Shown here: positions 17,812 through 26,820 of the stretch, one piece after another | Position numbering within the stretch: the stretch's first letter is position 1 | How the letters are laid out: each line of letters starts with the position of its first letter | The notes under the pieces: generated by a model | Databases searched by the model: none | What the model was told of the DNA's origin: nothing | Seen by the model: only the letters and a program-made list of their open reading frames with translations | Position numbers and translations under genes: made by a program | Origin: JAHBVH01 sp034432375 | Lineage (GTDB): Bacteria > Chloroflexota > Anaerolineae > Caldilineales > Caldilineaceae | Direction of reading: 5' to 3' | Assembly (NCBI GenBank): GCA_034432375.1 | Contig: DAOUCA010000099.1 | Coordinates: 1 to 64,000, forward strand | Length of the DNA: 64,000 bases

Positions 17812-17872
17812 GCTGTCACGCTGTAAGCGTCTTTAGCTTCGCTACATTGGAGATGCTTACAGCATGACAAGC
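17812..17872. repeat. inverted repeat, AGCTGTCACGCTGTAAGC type
   Basis: AGCTGTCACGCTGTAAGCGTCT and AGATGCTTACAGCATGACAAGC pair with a few mismatches around an 18-bp loop. It sits between the two membrane glycosyltransferase genes. A dispersed palindromic repeat rather than a terminator, as no T-run follows on either strand. Confidence 0.6.
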
Positions 17873-17975
17873 CGATACACAAGAGACCGGCTGCGTAGTT
17901 GCCAATTCTTAATTGGGCACGGGATGCAACAGTTCCAGCCGCCATTCCCACACCGGCCGGCTAAAAACGAAAACC

Positions 17976-18060
17976 ATTTACCTATCTACCTATCTACTTT
18001 TCTACTTGTCTACTTGTCTACTTGTCTACTTGTCTACTTTTCTACTTTTCTACTTGTTTC
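17976..18060 (-). repeat. 8-bp-period tract after stop codon of GT39-like gene
   Basis: On the coding (minus) strand the unit GTAGACAA is repeated about five times in a row, flanked by GTAGAAAA and GTAGATAG variants, over about 85 bp. It starts 12 nt after the TGA stop at 18072. Same polarity and period as the tracts at 3241, 5593 and 28406. Too regular and short-period for a CRISPR array. Confidence 0.8.
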
Positions 18061-18071
18061 CACAGTTCCCA

Positions 18072-19550
18072 TCACCGTACCCGATAATACCCATAGTCAG
18101 GCGTCTCTTGCACTGTAGTGTAGTGGGCAGCGAGATAAGCGGCAAATTCGGGGTCGGCCAGCAGATCGTCCTTAAAACGCGTGAGCAACACCTGCTCGGG
18201 TTGGTAAGTTTGCATCACGTCGAGCAGGATCTGATTGTTGAGAGTTTCGCCAAAGAAGCGTTTGCGCGAAAAGACGGCGAGCTCTGGGGGGACACGTAGC
18301 CCGGCATAAAACGGGTAGATTGCCTGGTCGGCAAAGACCCAGCGCGTCGGCGCAGCCTCGCTTTGCAGCAGCGCCACCACATCGGCATCATAGCTGCGTT
18401 GGTTGTAATAAGGAATGGTCCGTTCCCCGCGTAAATAGATCAGGCCGACCATGACGACGGTAACTAGCGTGAGCAGTGCGCATTGTGGGAACTGCGGTCT
18501 TGGCTGGCTATGTTGTTGCACGGAGCTGAACAGATTCGCAAAGTGGGGCACCAGATAGGCGGCCAACCAACAGAGCGGAATGGCGATCATCTGATAGTGA
18601 TGATACCAGAGAGGGCGATGGGTGAGCAGGAGCAGAAAGGCCAGCAGCAGCCAACCAATGGGCAGCAACGCCCGTCGATCGCGTTGTGCAACAATGAGAA
18701 CAAGCCCAAAAAGGGCTAGCAGCAGATGACCATAATCAAAGCGTAGGAACCCTAGCAGTTCAGCCCCACTATTTTCATCGCCATAGGCCGCTTGCACCGT
18801 ACCGCTGAGATGCGCGCCCAGTAACATGCTCAGATCGAAGGCGTTGTAATAGATCCCGATCAGCACAAAGACGCCAACCGTCACCACCCCCCAAAGCACC
18901 CCCTCGCGTAACAATCGCCAGAAACGTGGCCGGTTGCCCCACAGATCCTGACCAAATTCCAACAGATCCAAGCCAACAATGGGCACAAGAATCGCGGTCA
19001 AGAATTTTGTTTGGAGAGCCAGTCCCATTGCAAGCCCGGCCAACAGCAAGAGCCAACCGCGCGGTTTGGCTTTGTGTAACTGCAACAAATAGATCGCCAC
19101 CAGCGCAAAGCTCAGCGCCGGCAAGCCGATCATTACCGATACGCTCAGGCGCAGAAAGTTGTCCGCCAGCATGAGCAGCAACAGCGCGCCCCAGGCCGCG
19201 GCGTTGCCCAGGTGAAGGCGAATTGTTCCGGTAAAGGCCCAGACCAACAGCACCGTCAACGCTAATACGGTCAGACGGGCCACGAGCATCGTCTCGCCAA
19301 AGGCAGCAAAGGTCAGTTGGAGCAGTTGGCTAAAGACCGGTGGTTGGTCGCTCCACGTTTGGGTGTAAAGGGGATAACCGTCCGCCATGAGCACCGCTTT
19401 GATCACATTGATGCCCTCGTCGTTGTCAAAGACGAAGAGTGAAAGAGGCATCACCAACAGCGTGCCCAGCACAAAAAAGATGAGCAAGCCGAGTTGTGAT
19501 CCAACAAGGCGGACAAATCGGCGGTGGAGTGGTGCAGGAAATGTACGCAT
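18072..19550 (-). CDS. GT39-type membrane glycosyltransferase
   Basis: A 492-residue polytopic protein with about 11-12 hydrophobic helices. The early loop FVFDNDEGINVIKAVLMADG with TQTWSDQPPVF is the usual GT-C pattern: acidic residues followed by a substrate-loop motif. It would transfer a sugar from a lipid-phosphate donor on the outer face of the membrane. Lies upstream of, and on the same strand as, the longer glycosyltransferase at 15153, separated by repeats; with the GT2 enzyme they make a plausible lipid-linked glycosylation pathway. Confidence 0.85.
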   Translation of the reverse strand: MRTFPAPLHRRFVRLVGSQLGLLIFFVLGTLLVMPLSLFVFDNDEGINVIKAVLMADGYPLYTQTWSDQPPVFSQLLQLTFAAFGETMLVARLTVLALTVLLVWAFTGTIRLHLGNAAAWGALLLLMLADNFLRLSVSVMIGLPALSFALVAIYLLQLHKAKPRGWLLLLAGLAMGLALQTKFLTAILVPIVGLDLLEFGQDLWGNRPRFWRLLREGVLWGVVTVGVFVLIGIYYNAFDLSMLLGAHLSGTVQAAYGDENSGAELLGFLRFDYGHLLLALFGLVLIVAQRDRRALLPIGWLLLAFLLLLTHRPLWYHHYQMIAIPLCWLAAYLVPHFANLFSSVQQHSQPRPQFPQCALLTLVTVVMVGLIYLRGERTIPYYNQRSYDADVVALLQSEAAPTRWVFADQAIYPFYAGLRVPPELAVFSRKRFFGETLNNQILLDVMQTYQPEQVLLTRFKDDLLADPEFAAYLAAHYTTVQETPDYGYYRVR

Positions 19551-19672
19551 AGAGTGTCGATCCTACTCGATCTGCGGTGCTTTTTCAAGTTTATGCGCCA
19601 TGTTCATCCATTTAGGCCATTCCCAAAAAATAATGATCCTCGAAGCAACTAAAGGGCGAGGCCCTATTCACC

Positions 19673-19775
19673 CTAAAGAAACAGCGGCGGACGCCATGTT
19701 TCTTAGTAGTTACACAAGGACACACGAAGGTGAAGCTTTTCTTCGTGAAGCTTCGTGCCTCTTCGTGGATGATTT
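19673..19775. repeat. inverted repeat plus CTTCGTG-type intergenic repeat
   Basis: CTAAAGAAACA and TGTTTCTTAG (19673-19706) form a hairpin, followed by ACACGAAGGTGAAG and CTTCGTGAAGCTTCGTGCCTCTTCGTGGAT (written here in parts), a member of the CACGAAG repeat class also present near 6530, 54875 and 62014. The gap 19551-20022 otherwise contains no gene. Confidence 0.55.
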
Positions 19776-19907
19776 AAATTTTGGAGTGGCCTTAGTGGCA
19801 TTCATTTACTGGATTTTAACAATCTCTTACACTGCCATTAATTGATTAACGACGCACTCTTAACAAACTACTCTTACAGTGCCTTCATGGCTACGATTAG
19901 TGGCGTG

Positions 19908-19924
19908 TAACTGTCTGACAGTTA
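19908..19924. promoter_or_regulatory. 17-bp palindrome upstream of PhoX-like gene
   Basis: TAACTGTCTGACAGTTA is a perfect 8+1+8 palindrome 98 bp before the start codon, followed at 19926-19961 by a hairpin with arms GCGGATCGT and ACGATCCGC. Its place and symmetry suit a dimeric regulator site; the CTGTC words recall Pho-box half sites but the arrangement is inverted, so a phosphate-regulon link is only a suggestion. Confidence 0.45.
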
Positions 19925-20022
19925 AGCGGATCGTTAGATCTAGCCGAATCTGACGATCCGCCTGGCGCGGCTCTGCAGTGATTGCCAATGAAGTACAAAC
20001 TGAATCAGGAAAGTAGAAACTT

Positions 20023-21510
20023 ATGATTAAATTGTCACGGTTCGCATTGTTGGGGGTGCTAGCAGCGCTCCTGTTTAGCACCAGTGCTGTGTTGGCACAA
20101 GACGAAGCTCCAGCGTTTGTGATCCCATTGGATCATCCACAGGCCCCTTTCCTTGAAAGCTACAATTATGCAGTGGCTCAGGGTGCAACGGCCGAATGGC
20201 GCAAAATGGAAGGTGTCGCCGTTGATACCGTCAATAACAAGCTCTATATTGCTATCAGCGAAGTAGGCAAAGGGATGAGCGACGGTGAAGGGGCAATTCA
20301 ACTGGACGAGAATATCTGCGGTGCCGTCTATATGGCCGACCTCGACGCCGAGATGAATATTAGCGCGTTGACACCGGTTGTAGTTGGTGGACCTTATGAT
20401 GAGAGCGATAGCGAGAATCCTTGCTCCGTCGACAGCATTGCCAACCCCGACAATGTCTTTGTTGACGGCACCGGCACCCTCTGGATTGGTGAAGACACTG
20501 GCGAACATGCCAATAACATGCTTTGGCGTTGGAACGGTAGCGAACTCACGCGCTTTGCCACCTTGCCAGCCGGCTCTGAAGTGACTGGTCTCCATGTTTC
20601 CGCAGGTGGTACGCTCTTTATGAATGTGCAACATCCTGACGGCGTCAATCTATACCCCTACACGCGTGGCACAATTGGTGTTGTCACTGGCTTCACCGCA
20701 GGTGATGATTTTGAAGCAGTCGCCGTGCCGACTGGCAACGACGCGCACAAAGTTGTTGTCGCCGCTGGTGAGTATCAAGTCCTTGCCCGCATGGGCAGCC
20801 CGATTCCGAATGCGCTAGATGATGCCCGTATGGGGCAGTTGGACATGGCCGACGGCACGGTGGATTTCTGCAACAACCCCGACGGTAACATGTACCTGCC
20901 GATGAATGAGGAAGGCACCGCAGGCTATCTCTATACCAACTATGAATGTCAGCCCGGCGGGTTGAGCAAGCTCTACATCAGCCAAAACGAAGCTGGCAGC
21001 TGGGATGTAATCGAGGGTGAGAATGTTGACATGGCCGCTGTCAATGGAACTTGGAACAACTGCTTCTCCTCTGTCACTCCGTGGAACACAGCGCTGACCA
21101 GCGAAGAGTATCCTTTTGATACCATCGATGCCGAATGGCAAGACAATTATGCAGCCATGACCGACTACCTGGGCACGCAGGCAAATCCCTATGACTATGG
21201 CTATCCCACGGAAATCATGCCGGAATCGATTGGCAGCACAGTCGTCAAGCATTATGCGATGGGACGTTTTAGCCACGAAAATTCGCTTGTCATGAGCGAT
21301 GGACAGACTGTCTATCAAAGTGATGATGGCACCAACCGTATTCTCTGGAAATTTGTAGCCAGCGAAGCAGGCGACCTCAGCGCCGGTACCCTATACGCCG
21401 CCAAGGTGACGCAGGATGGCGAAAGCTTCAACATCGAGTGGATCGAACTTGGTACGGGCAACGATGCCGACATCGCGGCGACAGTCGCTGAAATGGATTT
21501 GGGTCAATAA
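20023..21510 (+). CDS. PhoX-like (DUF839) secreted phosphatase
   Basis: A 495-residue exported protein with a Sec-type signal peptide (hydrophobic run ending SAVLA, mature from QDEAP), unlike the Tat signals of classical PhoX. Family blocks are clear: EWRKMEGVAVD, NKLYIAISEVGKGM, NPDNVFVDGTGTLWIGEDTG, GSEVTGLHVSAGGTLFMNVQHP. PhoX enzymes are Ca/Fe-dependent alkaline phosphomonoesterases with a beta-propeller fold. The protein is shorter than typical 600-700-residue PhoX. It is followed by a bidirectional terminator and then by a PhoA-superfamily phosphatase, so the pair would release phosphate outside the cell under limitation. Confidence 0.82.
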   Translation: MIKLSRFALLGVLAALLFSTSAVLAQDEAPAFVIPLDHPQAPFLESYNYAVAQGATAEWRKMEGVAVDTVNNKLYIAISEVGKGMSDGEGAIQLDENICGAVYMADLDAEMNISALTPVVVGGPYDESDSENPCSVDSIANPDNVFVDGTGTLWIGEDTGEHANNMLWRWNGSELTRFATLPAGSEVTGLHVSAGGTLFMNVQHPDGVNLYPYTRGTIGVVTGFTAGDDFEAVAVPTGNDAHKVVVAAGEYQVLARMGSPIPNALDDARMGQLDMADGTVDFCNNPDGNMYLPMNEEGTAGYLYTNYECQPGGLSKLYISQNEAGSWDVIEGENVDMAAVNGTWNNCFSSVTPWNTALTSEEYPFDTIDAEWQDNYAAMTDYLGTQANPYDYGYPTEIMPESIGSTVVKHYAMGRFSHENSLVMSDGQTVYQSDDGTNRILWKFVASEAGDLSAGTLYAAKVTQDGESFNIEWIELGTGNDADIAATVAEMDLGQ

Positions 21511-21555
21511 GCTTTCAAGCGCCAAGGCGTGCACGATCGCAGATTAGGAATACAC

Positions 21556-21594
21556 AGTAAAAATACCGACTGCACAGCAGTCGGTATTTTTACT
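21556..21594. terminator. bidirectional rho-independent terminator
   Basis: AGTAAAAATACCGACTGC and GCAGTCGGTATTTTTACT are perfectly complementary 18-bp arms around a 3-base loop, with A-run on one side and T-run on the other. Follows the PhoX-like gene by 45 bp. Confidence 0.9.
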
Positions 21595-21622
21595 GAAGGG
21601 AATATTTGTCTATAAACATTTC

Positions 21623-21648
21623 TTAACAGCAAAAATATATTCTGTTAA
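21623..21648. promoter_or_regulatory. palindromic operator candidate upstream of alkaline phosphatase
   Basis: TTAACAG and CTGTTAA, 7-bp arms spaced by 12 AT-rich bases, lie just before TTGACA (21650-21655). The TTAACA word equals the half-site of PhoP boxes in Bacillus, but here it is inverted rather than direct. The 340-bp AT-rich gap to the start codon at 21851 contains no gene. Confidence 0.4.
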
Positions 21649-21850
21649 CTTGACAAGCTTGGCTCTTAATAAATTCCTTGCATAATAAAATTGCTATTGT
21701 ATTTTGCTTCTGCTTATGCTCTGGTATAGGTAGGGTAACTCAATCGTAGTGTGAACACTGAATCGTAGTGAGACCTCTCAGCAAAGTGCGCCTATTGATC
21801 CGTAAAATTAAGAGAAATCCGCCGTTAATTCCCAAGGAGAAAATTGTAAA

Positions 21851-23932
21851 ATGCGTTCACGTCTTATCCAACGTTGGCAACGAACTGTTGCCGTACTCAT
21901 GGTCATTGCCGTGCTGTTCACGGCCGTTCCCGTTGTTCCGGCCTTTGCCCAGGACGAGGAAGAACGTTCCACATTGATTCTCCCGATCAGTGGTGCCAAC
22001 TTTTTGCCTGGTGCCTACTTTGACATCCGCACCGAAGTGTATGCCGAAGCAATGCCCGAAGACTTTGCCGCCACCATTAATGGGGAAGATCTGGGCGAAT
22101 TTTTCGGTGTCGAGGGCACAGCCGAGAGCTGGCAGTTCAGCGAAGAGGCTGCCGACGAAGAAGAGCTGGCCGAAGCTGATCCGGCCACAATTGTCACTGC
22201 CCAGTCGATGATTTGGCGTGATGTCATGTTGACTGAGCCGGGAACTTACACGGTTACAGTTACCGCCGATGGCGTCGATACAACCGCCCATTGGGTTGTG
22301 CGCCAGCCCGTCGAGTCCGCCGGTGCAAAGAATATCATTCTCTTCATTGCCGATGGCGGCAGCGAAGCTGTTTACACGGCAGCGCGCCTCGTTTCGCGCG
22401 GTATGGATCACGGCACCTACAATGAAAACCTAAGCTTCGAAAACTTTGAAGAGATCGGTTTCTTGCACACCTCTGGGATTGACAGCATTATCACCGACAG
22501 CGCCAACAGTGCCAGCGCCTATAATACTGGCCACAAGACCGCGGTCAATGCCAACGGTGTCTACCCTGATACCTCTTATGACAAGTTGGATGACCCGCGC
22601 ACCGAGAAATTTGCTTATCTGGCCGAACGCCTGAAGGGAATGAGCATCGGCGTTGTTACAACCGCCCATTTGGCCGACGCTACCCCGAATGGGGTCTATG
22701 GCTATGGCCGCGACCGCAGCAACGGTAGCCTCAATGCCTATATTGCCCAACCGCTGGATGAAGAGCTGCTGCCAGATGTGTTGTTAGGTGGTGGTGCACG
22801 CAATATGCTGCCCCAAAGCACTGAGGGTTCGCGCCGTGGCGACGATCGTGACGTTTTTGCTGACTATGAAGCTGCCGGCTATACCGTTGTCACCACGCGC
22901 AGCGAATTGCTACAGGCTGTTCCCGTTGCCGGCCATGACATGACCATGACTGACACGATGGCGATGACTGACACGATGGCCATGACTGACACAATGGCGA
23001 TGACTGACACGATGGCCATGACTGACACGACGGCGATGACTGACACGATGGCGGTGACTGACACGATGGCCATGACTGACACGACGGCCATGACTGACAC
23101 AATGGCCATGACTGACACGGCTGAATTGCCGGAACGGCTTTTGGGTGTTTTCCATCCCAACAATATGGATGTCTGGTTGGATAAGCATGTCTACACCGAT
23201 AATGTGGCAGCCTTCCCTGACCAACCTGATCTGGATGAGATGACGATGGCCGCGCTAGCCATCCTGAGCAAAAACGAAAATGGTTTCTATCTGGAAGTCG
23301 AAGGGGCAAGCATCGATAAGGCAATGCACCCCATGGACTTCGACCGTGCGCTGGCTGATGCGATTGAGTTTGACCGTGCCGTGGCCGCCGCCGTGGAATG
23401 GGCTGCCGCCAATGCGCCCGATACCCTGATCATCGTCACCAGTGATCATGCCCACAGCTACGATGTCTATGGCACCGTTGATATAGAGGAGTTTAACGCT
23501 GCCGAAACCGATGCTGACCGCCGCAATGCGATTGGCGTCTATCAGGATGCCGGCTTCCCCACTTATGAAGATGCTAATGGCGACTACTTCCCAGATCGCT
23601 GGGATGTGACGATTGCGTTGGCCCAAGGTAAGGTGGACAATCCTACCTTCACCGAAGATTTTCAGGTTAGCCCGGTCTATCGCGTACCAAGCCTGACCGA
23701 AGAGAGCGAAGATGGCGTTGCTTCCACCACCGACAATCCGGATGATGATCCGAACGGTCTGCCGTTGGGGGGCAATCTGCCCGAAGATGCACCAACCAGC
23801 GTGCACACTTTGCAGTCGGTGCCGGTCTTTGCCCAAGGTCCTGGCTCGGCATGTCTCGGCCACGCCCAAGAAAATATCGAACTCTTCTTCTGTATGGCCG
23901 CCGCCATTGGTCTGAACCCGGCTGCCGAATAA
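21851..23932 (+). CDS. secreted alkaline phosphatase (PhoA superfamily) with hexapeptide-repeat insert
   Basis: A 693-residue exported enzyme. Signal peptide of about 34 residues ends VVPAFA. An extra N-terminal beta domain (about 35-155) precedes the catalytic core. Metal and catalytic motifs: IADGGSEA (Asp ligand), TDSANSASAYNTGHKT with nucleophile Ser at about 217, VTTAHLADATP, TSDHAHSYD and a C-terminal TSVHTLQSVPVFA with His ligand. Residues about 364-423 are ten copies of a hexapeptide (M-A-M-T-D-T and variants) inserted between two core segments. AAGGAG precedes the ATG by 8 nt. Expected to hydrolyse phosphomonoesters outside the membrane; the repeat would form an acidic, Met/Thr-rich flexible loop. 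Confidence 0.9.
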   Translation: MRSRLIQRWQRTVAVLMVIAVLFTAVPVVPAFAQDEEERSTLILPISGANFLPGAYFDIRTEVYAEAMPEDFAATINGEDLGEFFGVEGTAESWQFSEEAADEEELAEADPATIVTAQSMIWRDVMLTEPGTYTVTVTADGVDTTAHWVVRQPVESAGAKNIILFIADGGSEAVYTAARLVSRGMDHGTYNENLSFENFEEIGFLHTSGIDSIITDSANSASAYNTGHKTAVNANGVYPDTSYDKLDDPRTEKFAYLAERLKGMSIGVVTTAHLADATPNGVYGYGRDRSNGSLNAYIAQPLDEELLPDVLLGGGARNMLPQSTEGSRRGDDRDVFADYEAAGYTVVTTRSELLQAVPVAGHDMTMTDTMAMTDTMAMTDTMAMTDTMAMTDTTAMTDTMAVTDTMAMTDTTAMTDTMAMTDTAELPERLLGVFHPNNMDVWLDKHVYTDNVAAFPDQPDLDEMTMAALAILSKNENGFYLEVEGASIDKAMHPMDFDRALADAIEFDRAVAAAVEWAAANAPDTLIIVTSDHAHSYDVYGTVDIEEFNAAETDADRRNAIGVYQDAGFPTYEDANGDYFPDRWDVTIALAQGKVDNPTFTEDFQVSPVYRVPSLTEESEDGVASTTDNPDDDPNGLPLGGNLPEDAPTSVHTLQSVPVFAQGPGSACLGHAQENIELFFCMAAAIGLNPAAE
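22940..23119 (+). repeat. 18-bp tandem repeat, 10 units, in frame
   Basis: The unit ATGGCCATGACTGACACG repeats exactly ten times (180 bp) with a few substitutions that change M to T or A to V. Being a multiple of 3 it keeps frame, so copy number can vary without breaking the phosphatase. Such an array is prone to slippage. Confidence 0.92.
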
Positions 23933-24047
23933 GCACCAAATAACCCATTGCAATGGGTGGCTAATCGATACCAGCCCTAATAAGGATCGTGGACGGGAGG
24001 AACAGAAATGTTCCTCCCATCTTGCTTTGTACAAAACGGACTAGGTT

Positions 24048-24812
24048 ATGAAACGCTTGATTCACCCATGTATGAGTTGGCTGCTCCTTTTGATAGGCCT
24101 ACTCCTACTTGGCACTGCTTGTGGACCACTCGCAGCACCCGACATTGTGGCCGTTACGCCGTTGCCGCAGGAGTCGCTGTCAACAACTGCTGCCGCGACC
24201 CAAATCCTATCGACCGTCGCTGCGCCCACCAATACCTCTACTAACCCTGTAGCGACTGAGGAACAGCGTGCAACGCCAACCCCGCTGTCGGTTGCGTTAC
24301 CGCAGGGAAGTGCAGCCGCCATCGCCCTGGCCACGGATGTCGCGCTACAGCCTACCATTGCCAATCCGCTCACCTTTGATGAGAGCCCTATTGCGCTCAC
24401 CTTTGATGAGTTCTACAATGGCTTCAACCTGCGCACGGGGCTCGTGCTCTCGGACAAATTGCTGTCGCTCGATGGCAAAGAGGTGGTGATCGAAGGCTAT
24501 ATGGCACCGCCGCTCAAGCCGGAGCTAGATTGGTTTGTTCTCACCCGGATTCGGCTGGAATTCTGCCCCTTTTGCAGCAGCACAGCGGATTGGCCAGATG
24601 ATATCGCGCTGGTCTATGTATTGGATAAACCCATCTTAACGACGATCCAACCATTACGCGTCCAAGGCCGTATCGAAATTGGTTCGGTGGTGGATGCGGA
24701 AACGGGGATGGTGAGCTTAGTGCGTATCTATGCCGAACAGATCGAAACACTAGCGAGCTCCACAAGGCCTTCTGTTGCAATGGTGGCGGCGCGGCCTAAA
24801 GGATATCAGTGA
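24048..24812 (+). CDS. lipoprotein with DUF3299-like domain
   Basis: A 254-residue lipoprotein: signal peptide with lipobox LLGTAC (Cys about 25), a Thr/Pro/Ala-rich linker to about 105, then a globular domain. The segment LSLDGKEVVIEGYMAPPL resembles DUF3299, and RLEFCPFCSS gives a C-x-x-C pair that could bind metal or cycle as a disulfide. It opens a tight four-gene operon with a LolD-type ATPase (4 bp away), an FtsX-type permease and a TlpA thioredoxin. DUF3299 proteins sit beside similar ABC genes in zinc-regulated (zrg) clusters of Vibrio, which is the basis for suggesting metal handling here. Confidence 0.72.
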   Translation: MKRLIHPCMSWLLLLIGLLLLGTACGPLAAPDIVAVTPLPQESLSTTAAATQILSTVAAPTNTSTNPVATEEQRATPTPLSVALPQGSAAAIALATDVALQPTIANPLTFDESPIALTFDEFYNGFNLRTGLVLSDKLLSLDGKEVVIEGYMAPPLKPELDWFVLTRIRLEFCPFCSSTADWPDDIALVYVLDKPILTTIQPLRVQGRIEIGSVVDAETGMVSLVRIYAEQIETLASSTRPSVAMVAARPKGYQ

Positions 24813-24815
24813 CCG

Positions 24816-25571
24816 ATGAAGATCAACATTGAAGCGTTGCGCCACATCTATCGCGGTCGCGGCATTGAACCACGCACGGTGCTGACCATTCCACAGTGGT
24901 CAGTTGCCACCGGAGCCCATGTGCTATTGCGCGGGATTAGTGGGAGTGGCAAGACGACCCTGCTCAATATCGTGGCTGGCTTGCTGCCCCCCACGCAAGG
25001 GCGGGTTTGGCTGGACGAACAGTTGATCTACACCTTGCCAGAGGTTCAGCGCGATCGGCTACGTGCCCAGCGAATTGGCTATGTCTTTCAGAGTCATCTG
25101 CTCGTCTCTACCTTATCGGCGGTTGAAAATGTTGAGATGCCGCTCGTCTTTGGCGGAGTAAAAGCAAGACCGGCACGGCGTCGCCAGGCATTAGCTTTGC
25201 TGGCACAGGTTGGATTGGCCGACTTCGCACGGCACCGACCCGTCCAGCTGAGCACCGGCCAACGCTTGCGGGTGTCGATCGCGCGGGCACTCGTCAGTCG
25301 CCCCGCCCTTTTATTGGCGGATGAGCCGACGGCGGCATTGGACAGTCAAGCAGGGGAGATCGTGATGGACTTGATGCAGCAACTCTGTCAAGCCCAAGGC
25401 GCAACGCTGATTGTCGCCAGCCACGACCCAGCCCTCAACCAGCGCTTTGATCAATTGTTGACCTTGCAGGATGGGGTGATTGTGGCTGCACCTGTCGCAA
25501 GCGAATTGAGTGGTCACGGCGCACCAACCTCGCACGCGCTAGTAGCAGCAGCGCAAATGGCGGTGAACTGA
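24816..25571 (+). CDS. ABC transporter ATP-binding protein (LolD/MacB type)
   Basis: A 251-residue single cassette ATPase. Walker A GISGSGKTT near 41-48, Q-loop VFQSHLLV, signature LSTGQRLRVSIAR (with T in place of the second G), Walker B LLLADEPTAALD and the switch His in ASHDP. The gene starts 4 nt after the lipoprotein stop and its end overlaps or abuts the permease reading frame. It would energise the FtsX-type permease; this class works on membrane-inserted or periplasmic substrates rather than classic solute import. Confidence 0.92.
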   Translation: MKINIEALRHIYRGRGIEPRTVLTIPQWSVATGAHVLLRGISGSGKTTLLNIVAGLLPPTQGRVWLDEQLIYTLPEVQRDRLRAQRIGYVFQSHLLVSTLSAVENVEMPLVFGGVKARPARRRQALALLAQVGLADFARHRPVQLSTGQRLRVSIARALVSRPALLLADEPTAALDSQAGEIVMDLMQQLCQAQGATLIVASHDPALNQRFDQLLTLQDGVIVAAPVASELSGHGAPTSHALVAAAQMAVN

Positions 25572-25603
25572 TACGCTACGATTTCACCCTTGCCTGGCGT
25601 AAT

Positions 25604-26818
25604 GTGATGGCGCGCCCGGTCCAGACGTTGATTACAGTGTTGGTTGTCGGCTTGGCGATTGCGCTGTCGGTTACAGTTGCCCAATTAAGCGACGGGCTCC
25701 AGCGTGGCATCATTCGTGCCAGCGATCCCTTTGGTGTCCTTGTGGTTGGGGCCAAAGGCAGCACCCAACAATTGGTGTTGAGCACGCTGTTGCTGCAAGG
25801 CAACCCGGTCGGCAACATTCCAGCACAGATCTATCAAGAGTTGGTGGCTGATCCCCGGGTGGCGCTGGCCGTGCCACTGGCAATGGGTGACAATGTGGGC
25901 AATGCGCGCATCATCGGCACTTCGCTGGACTTTTTTACATTGGGACCATCGCTACGGGAACCACCCTCCTTTCAACTGGCCAGTGGCAGACTCTTTGCCG
26001 ACAACTTTGAGGCCGTATTGGGCAGCAAAGCGGCCGCACAACTTGGCTTGCAAATTGGTGATCGCTTTTTGCCAGCCCACGGCGTTACCCAGGGACTGGC
26101 TAGCGATGAGCATGAGACACCGCACACAGTCGTCGGCATTTTGCAGCCGAGCAACACGCCCTTTGACAATGCCGTCTTTACCAACGTGGCGAGTGTCATC
26201 GCCATGCACGCGGCGGAGCGTGACGAGGAAGCGCATGTCGATGGTGCACAGGAAGAGGCAGATCATCTCGATGAAGCGCAGGTAACGGCTATCTTGGTAC
26301 GTCCGATTGGCTTTATTGAGCAGAATCAACTTTGGCAGGAATTCTACATTGGCACTGTTGCGCAGGCGGCCTTCCCGGGCCGTGAATTGGGTAGCCTCTT
26401 TGATCTGCTCAACCAGGGGCAAGAATTGTTGCGTATGGTCGGTTATCTCGCGGCCGTGATGGCTGCCTTGACCCTCTTTTTGGCGGTCTACAGCGCGACC
26501 GCTGCGCGCGAGCACTTGCTGGCGATCATGCGGGGATTGGGGGCCAACCGTAACAATGTTTTTCGTATTGTGATCTTTGAGACGCTGTTGACTGCGTTGC
26601 TGGGGGCACTGGTCGGGCGGCTCGTCGGCTATGGGGTGGCAACGCTCATTGCGGCGCAGATCACGGCGCAATCCGCTATTCCCATTGCGATTCGGTATCT
26701 ACCCCAATTGGAAGTGCTTCTGTGGGGGCTACCGCTGCTCTTGGGGGTTGTGGCTGGATTCTTGCCGGCGTTGCAGGCCTACCGCACCAATGTGGTTGAA
26801 AAGTTGTTTCCAGCCTGA
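25604..26818 (+). CDS. FtsX/MacB-type ABC permease with His/acid-rich loop
   Basis: A 404-residue permease with one N-terminal helix, a large extracytoplasmic domain and three C-terminal helices. Characteristic blocks: LVVGAKGSTQQLVLSTLL, NIPAQIYQELVADPRVALAVP and TVVGILQPSNTPFDNAVFTN. The outer domain contains a His/Asp/Glu-rich stretch (about residues 196-226, beginning MHAAERDEEAHVDG) that looks metal-binding. The first in-frame ATG/GTG is at 25604, but the open frame extends upstream to a CTG at 25568 that overlaps the ATPase stop and would restore the usual N-terminus (LIRYDFTLAWRN); the true start may be there. The permease resembles those of zinc-linked zrg-type clusters. Confidence 0.85.
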   Translation: MMARPVQTLITVLVVGLAIALSVTVAQLSDGLQRGIIRASDPFGVLVVGAKGSTQQLVLSTLLLQGNPVGNIPAQIYQELVADPRVALAVPLAMGDNVGNARIIGTSLDFFTLGPSLREPPSFQLASGRLFADNFEAVLGSKAAAQLGLQIGDRFLPAHGVTQGLASDEHETPHTVVGILQPSNTPFDNAVFTNVASVIAMHAAERDEEAHVDGAQEEADHLDEAQVTAILVRPIGFIEQNQLWQEFYIGTVAQAAFPGRELGSLFDLLNQGQELLRMVGYLAAVMAALTLFLAVYSATAAREHLLAIMRGLGANRNNVFRIVIFETLLTALLGALVGRLVGYGVATLIAAQITAQSAIPIAIRYLPQLEVLLWGLPLLLGVVAGFLPALQAYRTNVVEKLFPA

Positions 26819-26820
26819 TA

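Noticed and set aside
17976..18060. Regular GTAGACAA repeats as a CRISPR array
   Set aside because: Units are 8 bp and directly adjacent, without unique spacers; no cas genes are present.
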